From positions 124,001 to 188,000 of the forward strand of contig NZ_SOSI01000003.1 in assembly GCF_029760855.1 (NCBI RefSeq): a stretch of 64,000 nucleotides of DNA. The letters are read 5' to 3'. Position 1 is the first letter of the stretch, and each line of letters begins with the position of its first letter. Made by a program: the position numbers and the translations under genes. The notes under the pieces were generated by a model. It was not told the origin of the DNA. It worked only from the letters and a program-made list of their open reading frames with translations, and made no database searches. Below are positions 1-7,973 of the stretch, in pieces. The stretch is from Erythrobacter litoralis (GTDB taxonomy: Bacteria; Pseudomonadota; Alphaproteobacteria; Sphingomonadales; Sphingomonadaceae).

Positions 1-254
1 GCGGCCTACCCGTGGTGGCGGCAGGGGCGACGGGCAGCACTTCGCTGGTCGAGAGCGGCAGAAGCGGCGCCATTGTGCCGGACGGCACGCCAGGCGCCTA
101 TGCCGATGCGCTTGCCGCCTATTGCGAGGACGACGCGCTGCGCGCCCGGCATGGCTCCGCCGGTGAAGTGAAAAGCCGCACCTACAGCTGGGATGCGATC
201 AATCAGGCAGTCGTCGATACGTACCTGCGTATCATCGACCGAAATTCACGATAA
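1..254 (+). CDS. Glycosyltransferase family 4, C-terminal fragment (5' end outside window)
   Basis: The reading frame is open from the first base to a stop at 252-254, so only the last ~84 codons are present. The visible part begins with GLPVVA followed by a short loop and the sequence SLVESGRSGAIVPDG. This resembles the nucleotide-sugar-binding end of GT-B, GT4-type glycosyltransferases, where G-P-V-V-A precedes E-x-V-x-x-G-x-x-G. The enzyme would transfer a sugar from an activated donor to a growing glycan at the inner membrane. The later glycosyltransferases at 4-15 kb fit one surface-polysaccharide locus. The first in-frame ATG/GTG codons inside the window are internal, not the start. Confidence 0.75.
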   Translation, partial: GLPVVAAGATGSTSLVESGRSGAIVPDGTPGAYADALAAYCEDDALRARHGSAGEVKSRTYSWDAINQAVVDTYLRIIDRNSR

Positions 255-257
255 GAC

Positions 258-698
258 TCACCGCAAGACGCCCCGCCGTCGCATCGACCAACTGTAAACG
301 AGCAGAAACACTGCAATGCCCCACAAAACGATCGGAAACCACGCCGGTTGCAACGCCGCCACTTCGGGTGGCTTGGCGGTGCGGGCTTCGTAGACCGTAA
401 CGATGGCCATACCGAACAGTGAAGCTGCGAAAGCCCACAAGGCAAGCCGGCGGCGCAACAAAAGCAGCACCGATCCGAGCAACGCACCCCATACTCCGAA
501 CGCCCAGCCTGCTACCGCCCATGCGGGAAACGCCTGAATGTATGCGAGCCCCGCCGGTGGATATTGCATCGCATCGAGATACGCGCGGTTGCCCAGCTGC
601 GTCATCGTATAATCGTTCGCTCCGATCGCATTCCACAGCAGTGTAACTATCCCCACCGCCCATACATGCCACGGTGTTCGTGAAGGCTTGTTACTCAT
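258..698 (-). CDS. Small integral membrane protein of unknown function
   Basis: The 146-residue product has four hydrophobic stretches, near residues 12-28, 55-82, 85-105 and 118-138, separated by short polar loops, and ends in a basic tail (SMRRRGVLR). That pattern fits a four-helix inner-membrane protein. A GGGGAT sequence lies about 6 bases upstream of the ATG at 698. It lies 72 bases downstream of the PadR regulator on the same strand and could be co-transcribed with it. Three bases separate its stop from the convergent GT4 fragment. I do not recognise a family and assign no function. Confidence 0.75.
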   Translation of the reverse strand: MSNKPSRTPWHVWAVGIVTLLWNAIGANDYTMTQLGNRAYLDAMQYPPAGLAYIQAFPAWAVAGWAFGVWGALLGSVLLLLRRRLALWAFAASLFGMAIVTVYEARTAKPPEVAALQPAWFPIVLWGIAVFLLVYSWSMRRRGVLR

Positions 699-770
699 GC
701 GTTTATCCCCCGCTAACGACCCTCACGCAGCAAATTAGCGAACGCCGCGTAAGGCGCAAGCCAGGGCCGA

Positions 771-1547
771 TTATAGCCGCTCGATCCTCTTCGCCAGCGC
801 GTCGATCATGTCGACGATCTCTGTCCGCGATTTCGCGTCGAAGCCCCCGGTTGCGGCGCGATTGGTCAGGACGGCTGCGAGGTTTCCGAGCGAACGGAAC
901 AAATCGGGCGCGGCCTGCTCTTCTTTGCGTTCCGCCTGACGGCCAAGCTTGCGTAAAAGCCGCTCGATTTCCTCCCGGTTATCCTCGATCTCGCGCAGGC
1001 CCGCCTCGGTGACGCGGTAGGCCTTGCGATTATCGTCGCCGGGCATGTGATCGATCATGCCTTCGTCTTCGAGCAGCGAGAGTGTGGGATAGACTGTGCC
1101 GGGGCTGGGCGCCCAGCTTCCGCCGGTCATTTCTTCCAGTTCCTTGATCAGTTCGTAACCGTGACGCGGTTCTTCAGCGATCAGGAACAGCATGACCAAA
1201 CGAAGTTCGCCACCCCGCACCATCGGTTTGCGGCGTTTGCGGTGGTGGGTCGAGCCGGTTTGCACGAAGTCCTCGCTATTGCCGAAGGGGCCTTTCTTCC
1301 CAAACGGACCGTCGGGGCCGAATGGCCCGCGAGGGCCGAAGGGGCCATCCTTGCCGAACACACCGTTCGGACCGAACGGACCGTGGCGACCGAAGGGCTG
1401 GCGAAAGCCGGAATGATCGCGGTCCTCGTCGGCATCGACATCGACGTCGATATCAACGTCGAAATCCTCGCCTTCCGGACGATCAGAAATGCGCCCCTCG
1501 ATCGGTTTGCTGCGATCTTCCCATTCGTTATATTCTTCGCGTGCCAT
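771..1547 (-). CDS. PadR-family transcriptional regulator with glycine-proline-phenylalanine hexapeptide repeats
   Basis: The 258-residue product has three parts. Residues 1-45 are acidic and end in an alternating Asp/Val run. Residues 50-91 are a low-complexity arm of six hexads of the form G-P-F-G-x-x plus one degenerate copy. Residues ~100-190 are a PadR winged helix, shown by LRLVMLFLIAEEPRHGYEL, then SPGTVYPTLSLLEDEGMI and the wing segment AYRVTEAG; a charged helical tail follows. PadR proteins are usually repressors that respond to small molecules. The ATG at 1547 is preferred because the longer frame would start inside a perfect palindrome at 1574-1589, which looks like an operator. 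It is divergent from rarA. Its target genes are not evident; autoregulation is likely. Confidence 0.9.
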   Translation of the reverse strand: MAREEYNEWEDRSKPIEGRISDRPEGEDFDVDIDVDVDADEDRDHSGFRQPFGRHGPFGPNGVFGKDGPFGPRGPFGPDGPFGKKGPFGNSEDFVQTGSTHHRKRRKPMVRGGELRLVMLFLIAEEPRHGYELIKELEEMTGGSWAPSPGTVYPTLSLLEDEGMIDHMPGDDNRKAYRVTEAGLREIEDNREEIERLLRKLGRQAERKEEQAAPDLFRSLGNLAAVLTNRAATGGFDAKSRTEIVDMIDALAKRIERL

Positions 1548-1573
1548 CAATTCGACTCCATAACACCACAGTA

Positions 1574-1589
1574 TCAAGATATATCTTGA
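1574..1589. promoter_or_regulatory. Perfect 16-bp palindrome, candidate PadR operator
   Basis: The sequence TCAAGATATATCTTGA is identical to its reverse complement. It lies 27 bases upstream of the PadR start (1547) and about 52 bases upstream of the divergent rarA start (1642). PadR-family dimers bind AT-rich dyads of about this size, often at their own promoters, so autoregulation is the simplest reading. Binding is inferred from position and symmetry only. Confidence 0.6.
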
Positions 1590-1641
1590 GCGCTTTTACG
1601 CAAGAGATGAAATAGTCGGGCACCCGCCCTACATTTCCGCG

Positions 1642-2958
1642 ATGGCCGATCTCTTTCCCGAAACCGTCCCCGCCGAACGACCCAAGGACGAACCGCGCGA
1701 GGATGCCCCCCTCGCCGACCGACTGCGTCCGGCATCGCTCGACGAGGTCATCGGACAGGACCATCTGACCGGACCCGAGGGCGCGATCGGACGGATGGTC
1801 ATGGCAGGCAGGCTGTCGAGCATGATCCTGTGGGGCCCGCCCGGCACCGGCAAGACGACCATCGCTAGGCTGCTGGCCGACAGCGTCGGCATGCGTTTCG
1901 AAAGCATCAGCGCGGTGTTCAGCGGCGTCGCCGACCTTAAGAAAGCTTTCGCGGCGGCCGACAAAGCAGCGGAGGCCGGACAGCGCACATTGCTGTTCGT
2001 GGACGAGATCCACCGTTTCAATCGCTCGCAACAGGACGGCTTTCTGCCCTTCGTCGAGCGGGGGACGGTGACACTGGTCGGGGCGACGACCGAAAACCCG
2101 AGCTTCGCCTTGAACGCCGCGCTGCTTAGCCGGGCGCAGGTGTTGATACTCCAGCGCCTCGACCGCGAGGCGCTGGGTAAATTGCTGGACCGGGCGGAGG
2201 ACCTCGAAGGCCCCCTCCCTCTCACCGCCCCCGCATGCGACGCCCTAGTGGCGAGCGCGGATGGCGACGGGCGATTCCTGCTCAACCAGGCCGAGACGCT
2301 CTACAACGCGAGAATCGGCGAGCCGCTCGATCCCGCCGCCCTCGGTGCGTTCCTGCAGCGCCGTGTCGCTGTGTACGACAAGGACCGCGAGGGGCATTAC
2401 AACCTCATCTCCGCCCTACATAAAGCGGTTCGCGGCAGCGATGTGCAGGCCAGCCTCTATTATCTCGCCCGGATGCTGACCGCGGGCGAAGAACCGCGCT
2501 TCCTCGCGCGCCGCCTTATTCGAATGGCGGTCGAGGATATCGGCATGGCCGATCCTCAGGCGCTGGTGCAGTGCATGGCAGCGAAGGACGCGTACGAATT
2601 TCTTGGCAGCCCCGAGGGCGAGTTGGCACTGGTGCAGGCCTGTATTTACCTTGCCACCGCCCCCAAATCGAACGCCGCTTATAAGGCGCAGAAAGCCAGC
2701 TTCCGTAGCGCGAAGGAAACCGGCAGCCTGATGCCGCCGCAGAATATCCTCAACGCGCCGACCAAACTGATGAAGGACATCGGCTACGGTTCGGGCTACA
2801 CCTACGATCACGACGCCGAGGAAGGCTTTTCCGGCGACGATTACTGGCCGGACGAAATGGAGCCGCAGGTCTATTATGCGCCGGTCGATCGCGGGTTCGA
2901 GCGCGAGGTCAAGAAGCGGCTGGAGTATTGGGAAGGGCTGCGCGCTGGGCGTGGGTAG
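1642..2958 (+). CDS. rarA: Replication-associated recombination protein A (AAA+ ATPase)
   Basis: The 438-residue product matches the RarA/MgsA (WRNIP1-like) clamp-loader-related family in length and motif order. The Walker A motif GPPGTGKTT is at residues ~65-73 and the Walker B motif LLFVDEIHRFN at ~115. The sensor segment LVGATTENPSF follows, with the C-terminal tetramerisation region containing DVQASLYYLARML and a conserved end around the motif PPQNILNAPTKLMKD. RarA acts at stalled replication forks. The ATG at 1642 gives MADLFPE, a typical start. Its stop at 2956-2958 overlaps the GTG start of the next gene, implying translational coupling. Confidence 0.96.
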   Translation: MADLFPETVPAERPKDEPREDAPLADRLRPASLDEVIGQDHLTGPEGAIGRMVMAGRLSSMILWGPPGTGKTTIARLLADSVGMRFESISAVFSGVADLKKAFAAADKAAEAGQRTLLFVDEIHRFNRSQQDGFLPFVERGTVTLVGATTENPSFALNAALLSRAQVLILQRLDREALGKLLDRAEDLEGPLPLTAPACDALVASADGDGRFLLNQAETLYNARIGEPLDPAALGAFLQRRVAVYDKDREGHYNLISALHKAVRGSDVQASLYYLARMLTAGEEPRFLARRLIRMAVEDIGMADPQALVQCMAAKDAYEFLGSPEGELALVQACIYLATAPKSNAAYKAQKASFRSAKETGSLMPPQNILNAPTKLMKDIGYGSGYTYDHDAEEGFSGDDYWPDEMEPQVYYAPVDRGFEREVKKRLEYWEGLRAGRG

Positions 2959-3832
2959 GTTCGCCCATTACCTCGCCATAGACTGGTCCGGCGCGAAAGG
3001 CGCGCGACAGAAAGGCATTGCGCTCGGCTTGGCCGATACCAAAGGCGCGGCGCCCTTCTTGCTGAACCGACCCGGAGGATGGAGCCGCGAAGCGGTTCTG
3101 TCCTTCCTGCGCAACGACCTTCCGCCGAACACCCTCGTCGGTCTCGATCTCGGCATCGGGCTGCCTCATGCCGATTGCGGCGCCTATTTTCCCGGCCTTT
3201 CGGACAGCCCTCCCGACGCTCCCGCCCTCTGGCGTTTGGTCGATGACGTTTCTGCCGAAGAGACCGATCTCTCGGCGACCGCTTTCACCGATCATCCCGA
3301 TTTCGCCCCCTATTTTCGACGTCATGGCGGCAGGGAAGGTGCCCAATTTCGCTGCGACGCCGCCGCACATGGCCGGGGTCGCTTTCGTGTTACCGAACAC
3401 GCGCAGGCGGCACAGGGATGCAAGCCTTATTCGAACTTCAACCTCGTCGGCGCCGCGCAGGTCGGCAAGTCGAGCCTAACTGGCATGCGGATGCTGAACA
3501 AACTGCGTGGGCATCTGCCGGTATGGCCGGTCGCCCCCCTCCCTAGCACCGGCTCCGTCATCGTCGAAATTTACACCAGCCTAGCCGCGATGGAGGCCCG
3601 ACGCAGAGTTTCACACGCTAAGATGCGCAGCTACGAGGCATTGAACGAAGCGCTCGATGCGCTCGGCTCGAATCGCGTGAAAGGTGAGGGACCCATCGAC
3701 GACCACTCCTCCGACGCCTTGCTCGCCGCCGCATGGCTTCGCGCCGTGGCCGACGACCCGCGCCGCTGGCACCCCGCCGCCCTGACGCCCGAGATCGCAC
3801 AAACCGAGGGCTGGACTTTCGGCGCGTTTTGA
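2951..3832 (+). CDS. DUF429-like predicted RNase H-fold nuclease
   Basis: I place the start at the GTG at 2951, which overlaps the rarA stop by 8 bases and puts the conserved LAIDWSGAK strand near the N-terminus; the longer frame only re-reads rarA. The 293-residue product has acidic residues spaced as in RNase H-like folds: Asp in IDWSG, Asp in VGLDLGIG, Glu in VIVEIYTS and two Asp in DDHSSDALLAA. This resembles DUF429/COG4328 predicted nucleases, which have no established function. A nuclease coupled to rarA would suit a role in DNA repair, but that is inference from context. The family call is from motif pattern, not a database hit. Confidence 0.7.
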   Translation: MGRFAHYLAIDWSGAKGARQKGIALGLADTKGAAPFLLNRPGGWSREAVLSFLRNDLPPNTLVGLDLGIGLPHADCGAYFPGLSDSPPDAPALWRLVDDVSAEETDLSATAFTDHPDFAPYFRRHGGREGAQFRCDAAAHGRGRFRVTEHAQAAQGCKPYSNFNLVGAAQVGKSSLTGMRMLNKLRGHLPVWPVAPLPSTGSVIVEIYTSLAAMEARRRVSHAKMRSYEALNEALDALGSNRVKGEGPIDDHSSDALLAAAWLRAVADDPRRWHPAALTPEIAQTEGWTFGAF

Positions 3833-3857
3833 TCGAAAGGCGCTGCCCTTCCGATGT

Positions 3858-3930
3858 GCCGGCTTAGCTCAGTTGGTAGAGCAGTTGATTTGTAATCATC
3901 AGGCCGGGGGTTCGAATCCTCCAGCCGGCA
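3858..3930 (+). tRNA. tRNA-Thr (anticodon TGT)
   Basis: A full cloverleaf can be drawn. The acceptor arms GCCGGCT and AGCCGGC pair, the D-arm contains AGCTCAGTTGGTAGAGC, the anticodon loop TTTGTAA places TGT at 3891-3893, and the T-arm has GGGGGTTCGAATCCTCC. The 3' end is A-CC-G, so CCA is not fully encoded. It reads ACA threonine codons. It stands alone between the rarA pair and the glycan genes. Confidence 0.96.
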
Positions 3931-3952
3931 CCGGAACTGCTACTGATCGCTC

Positions 3953-5431
3953 TCAGCCAACTCGAATTCGCGCCGTTGCATCGTCTTCGCGACCTCGCCT
4001 CACGAATGCGAGAAGAAGAAGGAATGGGAGCAACCAGACGATCCGGCTCTGATATCGGTCGACCGGAGCCGAGAGCCCCCCGAAAATGGCTGCGTTGAGT
4101 GTCAGGGCGAAGACGACCAAGCCGATGCTGACCGCTAGCGGATAAGACGTTCCTCTCTTGATGACTGCAATGGCGAGTCCCGCAATCGCAACGAAGGTGG
4201 CAAGCGGGACGAGAGTATCGAAAATGTTTAGCACACGGCTCTGCGCAGCGCGTACGCCGCCGCCTCGCCAGCTGTCCTCGATCTCGGTACCTGCAGGATC
4301 GAGCGGCCATAATTCGCCCGTGCCGACCGACACCGTCTGCTTTACCGCATTGCCGAACAAAGCCCTCGTCTGAGTAACGGGATAGCGCTTGAAGGCTTCG
4401 AACAGAATTTCGGTCTCTTCGTTACGGATGGCCTCGACTTGCGCATCGGTGGCAAGGCGATAGCCGTTCGGGCCCCAAAGAAAGGCGCCGACATTGTCCG
4501 GGATCGTGTCCGACAATTCGCAGATCGTGTACGGCTGCGTTGCGCACACATCGTTGAGATACCAGCGGGCCGGTCCATCTTCCAGCGAACGCGCCAGAAG
4601 GATCGGAAGCCGTTTGGGGGCTACGCTTTCTTCCCCAGTGCTTGCCTTCCCGCTCGCGAGGTTGAACGCCGCCGCGAGGACTACTGGAGCAAGGCACAGA
4701 CCCGTCATCCAGAACGTCAGCGATTTCTCGAACCAGCGCCAGGCTATGATTGCCAAGGCAAGACCTGCGGCAAGCGGGATATTACCGTAATGGGCCAGTA
4801 CGCCTGCCGTAGCCAAAGCGATAAGCGCCAGACGGCCCTTCAGCGTCATGCCATCTACCTGTCGCAACATAGCGACATAGGTGACGACCACGAGGGCGGC
4901 GAGCAGGTCGGGCATCGCATAGGACACGAACCACGGCAGACTGGACAGAACCCCGATTCCGATTAGGCCGAAAACGAAATATCTTTTCTCTTGCGCACTG
5001 AGCGTGGGAATCAGAGTTGTGGTAGCGAAAAGAACGAACGTCGCCTGGACGAGACACGTCAACCAAAGCCCGAGCGGTGTCGCTCCGGTCAAGTATGTGT
5101 AAATCGAATACGGAATGGAGCGAAGTTTGATCCCTTCCGTTCCCCCCCCGGCAGAGGGCTCGTTCTGTTGCCTGCTATTCGACGTGGGTTCCGACGGCGG
5201 GACAGGATCAACCCGATTTCCGACCAGATCGACGATCTTATCGCCGAGCGAATAATAGTTCGCGGTATCGGCGTAGATAAGCGGACCATTCGTCAGCAGC
5301 ATCGGCCAACACAGCAGGACCGCGAAGACGAGCGACAGCAGCAGCCCTTTCATCGAGTAGTACGGCGGCCGCGCAGGCGAACCGACCGGCTTTGCTGCGA
5401 CGACCTGCTCTCGCCACCGGCCAAAAATCAC
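3953..5431 (-). CDS. Polytopic membrane protein of the glycan locus, possible GT-C type transferase
   Basis: The 492-residue product has roughly ten hydrophobic segments, starting with GLLLSLVFAVLLCWPMLL near residues 29-46. A long polar segment at ~50-110 follows the first helix and begins IYADTANYYSLGDK. GT-C glycosyltransferases carry an acidic motif in this first periplasmic loop, so a lipid-phosphosugar-dependent transferase is possible, but I cannot place it in a named family. The start is a GTG at 5431 overlapping the stop of the upstream GT2 gene (GTGA), which implies coupled translation; an internal ATG (Met27) is an alternative. The coupling supports a joint role in building a surface glycan. 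Confidence 0.7.
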   Translation of the reverse strand: MIFGRWREQVVAAKPVGSPARPPYYSMKGLLLSLVFAVLLCWPMLLTNGPLIYADTANYYSLGDKIVDLVGNRVDPVPPSEPTSNSRQQNEPSAGGGTEGIKLRSIPYSIYTYLTGATPLGLWLTCLVQATFVLFATTTLIPTLSAQEKRYFVFGLIGIGVLSSLPWFVSYAMPDLLAALVVVTYVAMLRQVDGMTLKGRLALIALATAGVLAHYGNIPLAAGLALAIIAWRWFEKSLTFWMTGLCLAPVVLAAAFNLASGKASTGEESVAPKRLPILLARSLEDGPARWYLNDVCATQPYTICELSDTIPDNVGAFLWGPNGYRLATDAQVEAIRNEETEILFEAFKRYPVTQTRALFGNAVKQTVSVGTGELWPLDPAGTEIEDSWRGGGVRAAQSRVLNIFDTLVPLATFVAIAGLAIAVIKRGTSYPLAVSIGLVVFALTLNAAIFGGLSAPVDRYQSRIVWLLPFLLLLAFVRRGREDDATARIRVG

Positions 5432-6306
5432 GCGCGCTTTTCCTCGCGTATGGCTTTTGCATAGCCTGCAACCATCGCGACCTGGCTAAGCCCGACGAGA
5501 AAGGCCTGGCTCAGTGGTCGCCTTAACCGGGCACGCAGCGGATAGGTCAGCATTCCAAAATAGAAGCCGGCGTTCTCGATCTTAGGCCTGTCGTCCGCGC
5601 GCCCGTCCATCGTGGTGTGTAGCTTGCGAGCGCCCCTTCCATAATTACTGTGCTGCTTCCAGAATGAACGCAGGGAAAGGTCATGAGCATGGTCGATAAC
5701 GGCGTCCTCGGCATAGGCGAGCGTACCGCCATGCGATTTCCAGCGAAGGCTGAAATCGCGATCTTCCGAAGCGATCGCGAAATCCGTGTCGAACCCCCCA
5801 AGCGCGAGGAAATCCTCGCGGCGGCAAATCATATTATTGGTCGTAAAGAACGTCATCTCGCTACCATGCGAGTGGTAATACTCGTAAAGAAACGAGCATA
5901 GCGACTGGCTCGCAGACGAAAACACGTTGTCCGGCAAAGCGTTCTCGACCTTTCCTCCGACCAGCAACAGCGGTTTGCCGTTTTGCGCTGTAACGAGGTT
6001 GCGAACCCAATCGGTTCGAGGGCGGCAGTCGTCGTCGGTAAAGACCAGAAGGTCGGCACCTTCCGCTTTCTTCGCTCCAGTGTTGCGCGCTGCCCCGGGG
6101 CCGGCATTGTCTTGCCGGACAAGTTGAACCCACTCGTATGGCGCACAGACGGGCGCAAGGTCCTGCGGACTTCCATCGTCGACGACGATCGTGCGGTAAG
6201 GTCCGCCATCGAGCCGCTCAAGAAATGTCAGACAACGCGCAAGCTTGTCGGGCCGATTATAGGTCGGGACGACGATGGCGACAGAAGCGGACGCACTGTT
6301 CAACAT
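5428..6306 (-). CDS. Glycosyltransferase family 2
   Basis: The 292-residue product has the GT-A signature: VVPTYNRP at residues ~12-19, VVDDGSP at ~41-47, PGAARNTGA at ~70-78 and the metal/nucleotide-binding FTDDDCRP at ~89-96. A later SEDRDFSLRWKSHGG segment matches the catalytic ED region of inverting GT2 enzymes. Two ATGs are possible (6312 and 6306). An AAAGGGG ribosome-binding site sits about 7 bases from the 6306 ATG but only 1 base from the upstream one, so 6306 is chosen. The stop overlaps the GTG of the downstream membrane protein. It probably adds one sugar to a lipid-linked glycan on the cytoplasmic side. Confidence 0.9.
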   Translation of the reverse strand: MLNSASASVAIVVPTYNRPDKLARCLTFLERLDGGPYRTIVVDDGSPQDLAPVCAPYEWVQLVRQDNAGPGAARNTGAKKAEGADLLVFTDDDCRPRTDWVRNLVTAQNGKPLLLVGGKVENALPDNVFSSASQSLCSFLYEYYHSHGSEMTFFTTNNMICRREDFLALGGFDTDFAIASEDRDFSLRWKSHGGTLAYAEDAVIDHAHDLSLRSFWKQHSNYGRGARKLHTTMDGRADDRPKIENAGFYFGMLTYPLRARLRRPLSQAFLVGLSQVAMVAGYAKAIREEKRA

Positions 6307-6515
6307 TGCCATACCCCTTTTTCGCGTTTTACGATGGATGCGCGGTAGCCGATGAGCTGCACCTTTTCAAAGAGCGCAAACACCCCAGCATCACTTTTTG
6401 GGACAATTCGCAGGAAGGCCCGCGACATCGGTAGTCAAGTGCTGTACCAGCATCGTCAAATGCAACTGGGCAAAGCTCAGTGATACTTTCGTATTTCGGA
6501 TGATCGGGGAAATTC

Positions 6516-7973
6516 ATGGCGACGGATTCGCGACGCGACGTAGTAATCATCGGCGGTGGTCCCGCCGGATTGACCGCCGGTTACGAGTTACTCAAACGGT
6601 CCGACGAATACCGGCCTCTGGTATTTGAGGCAGGCGATATCGTTGGCGGCATTGCACGCACCGAGAGTTACAAGGGCTACCGATTCGACATTGGTGGACA
6701 CCGTTTCTTCACCAAGGTCGGGGAAGTGGAAGAGATGTGGCGCGAGGTATTGAAGGACGAATTCATTACCGTCCCACGCCAGAGCCGCATCTACTATCGT
6801 GGCCGGTATTTCGACTATCCCCTGCGCATCTTCAACGCATTGTCCAACATCGGCGTATACGAATCAGGGCGTATCTTACTCAGCTATCTTAAATGGCGGG
6901 TAAAGCCCCATAAGGTGGAAGACAGCTTCGAAGAATGGGTCCAGAACCGTTTTGGCGGGCGCCTCTACATGCATTTCTTTCGCAGCTACACGGAGAAAGT
7001 TTGGGGCATTCCCCCCAAGCAAATCCGGGCCGATTGGGCAGCGCAGCGGATCAAGAACCTGTCGCTTCTGAAAGCAGTCTGGAATGCGATTTCGGGATCG
7101 AACGACACGGCCAGTCTGATCGAAGAGTTCCAGTATCCGCGCCTCGGCCCCGGTCAGATGTGGGAAGTGACTTCGGACCATATCGACGAGAATGGCGGCG
7201 CAGTTGAAAAAGGCATTCGCGCTACGCGGGTCTTGCGCGAAGATGACCGCGTTACTTCGGTCGAATTCCAGTCGAAGGACGGAGAGGCGCGAACAGTTCA
7301 AGGCGACCAATTCATCAATTCGATGGCATTAAAGGATCTGATCGAGGCTTTCGATCCGCCCCCGCCGCAGCATGTGCGCGATGCGGCGGCGAAGCTGAAA
7401 TATCGTGATTTCCTGATCGTTACGCTGGTGCTTAACAGCGCCGATCCCTTCCCCGACAACTGGATTTACGTGCACAGTCCGGCGGTGAAAGTCGGCCGGA
7501 TCCAGAATTTCCGCGCGTGGTCGCCGGACATGCTGCCCGATCCCGACACCGCATCCATCGGGATGGAATATTTTTGCCAGGAAGGCGATGGTTTGTGGAC
7601 CATGTCGGACGAGGACTTACGCGCGCTCGCTACCAAAGAGCTTGCACAGCTTGGTCTCGCAAAGGAAGAACAGGTCGTCGACGCCGCGATCATCCGCCAG
7701 CCGAAGGCTTATCCGGTCTATGATGGCGAATACAAGGACGCGCTCGACACGATTGCCGAATGGATCGACGGCCTCGAAAATTTCCAGACAGTCGGTCGCA
7801 ACGGCTTACATCGCTACAACAACCAGGACCATTCCATGCTGTCCGCGATGTTCGCCGCGCGTAATATCCTGGGTGAGAAGAACGACGTTTGGAACGTCAA
7901 TGTCGAGCGGTCCTATCACGAAGAATTCGAACTGCCCGAGAAGGGAAAGGCGCGCGAAAAAGTGCCCGCTTAA
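6516..7973 (+). CDS. FAD/NAD(P)-dependent oxidoreductase, UDP-galactopyranose-mutase-like
   Basis: The 485-residue product starts with a dinucleotide-binding fold, VVIIGGGPAGLTAGYELL, at residues ~9-26. The FAD-contacting segment IGGHRFFTK at ~64 and the motif SYTEKVWGIPP at ~165 follow. These features belong to the amine-oxidase/protoporphyrinogen-oxidase superfamily (COG1232) that includes UDP-galactopyranose mutase and related enzymes of polysaccharide clusters. It is longer than typical bacterial UGM (~370-400 residues), so the exact reaction is uncertain. It is divergent from the GT2/membrane pair, and its stop overlaps the convergent GT2 gene by 4 bases. A role in making or rearranging a nucleotide sugar or lipid-linked sugar is inferred from context. 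Confidence 0.82.
   Translation: MATDSRRDVVIIGGGPAGLTAGYELLKRSDEYRPLVFEAGDIVGGIARTESYKGYRFDIGGHRFFTKVGEVEEMWREVLKDEFITVPRQSRIYYRGRYFDYPLRIFNALSNIGVYESGRILLSYLKWRVKPHKVEDSFEEWVQNRFGGRLYMHFFRSYTEKVWGIPPKQIRADWAAQRIKNLSLLKAVWNAISGSNDTASLIEEFQYPRLGPGQMWEVTSDHIDENGGAVEKGIRATRVLREDDRVTSVEFQSKDGEARTVQGDQFINSMALKDLIEAFDPPPPQHVRDAAAKLKYRDFLIVTLVLNSADPFPDNWIYVHSPAVKVGRIQNFRAWSPDMLPDPDTASIGMEYFCQEGDGLWTMSDEDLRALATKELAQLGLAKEEQVVDAAIIRQPKAYPVYDGEYKDALDTIAEWIDGLENFQTVGRNGLHRYNNQDHSMLSAMFAARNILGEKNDVWNVNVERSYHEEFELPEKGKAREKVPA

Noticed and set aside
1275..1382. Possible CRISPR or DNA-level tandem repeat
   Set aside because: The 18-base units are imperfect, lack spacers and stay in frame within PadR, so they are protein-coding repeats.
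1192..1416. Plus-strand frame encoding Gly-Pro-rich repeats opposite the PadR arm
   Set aside because: It is the complementary reading of the PadR hexapeptide repeats and has no independent support; collagen-like appearance is a by-product of the 18-base units.
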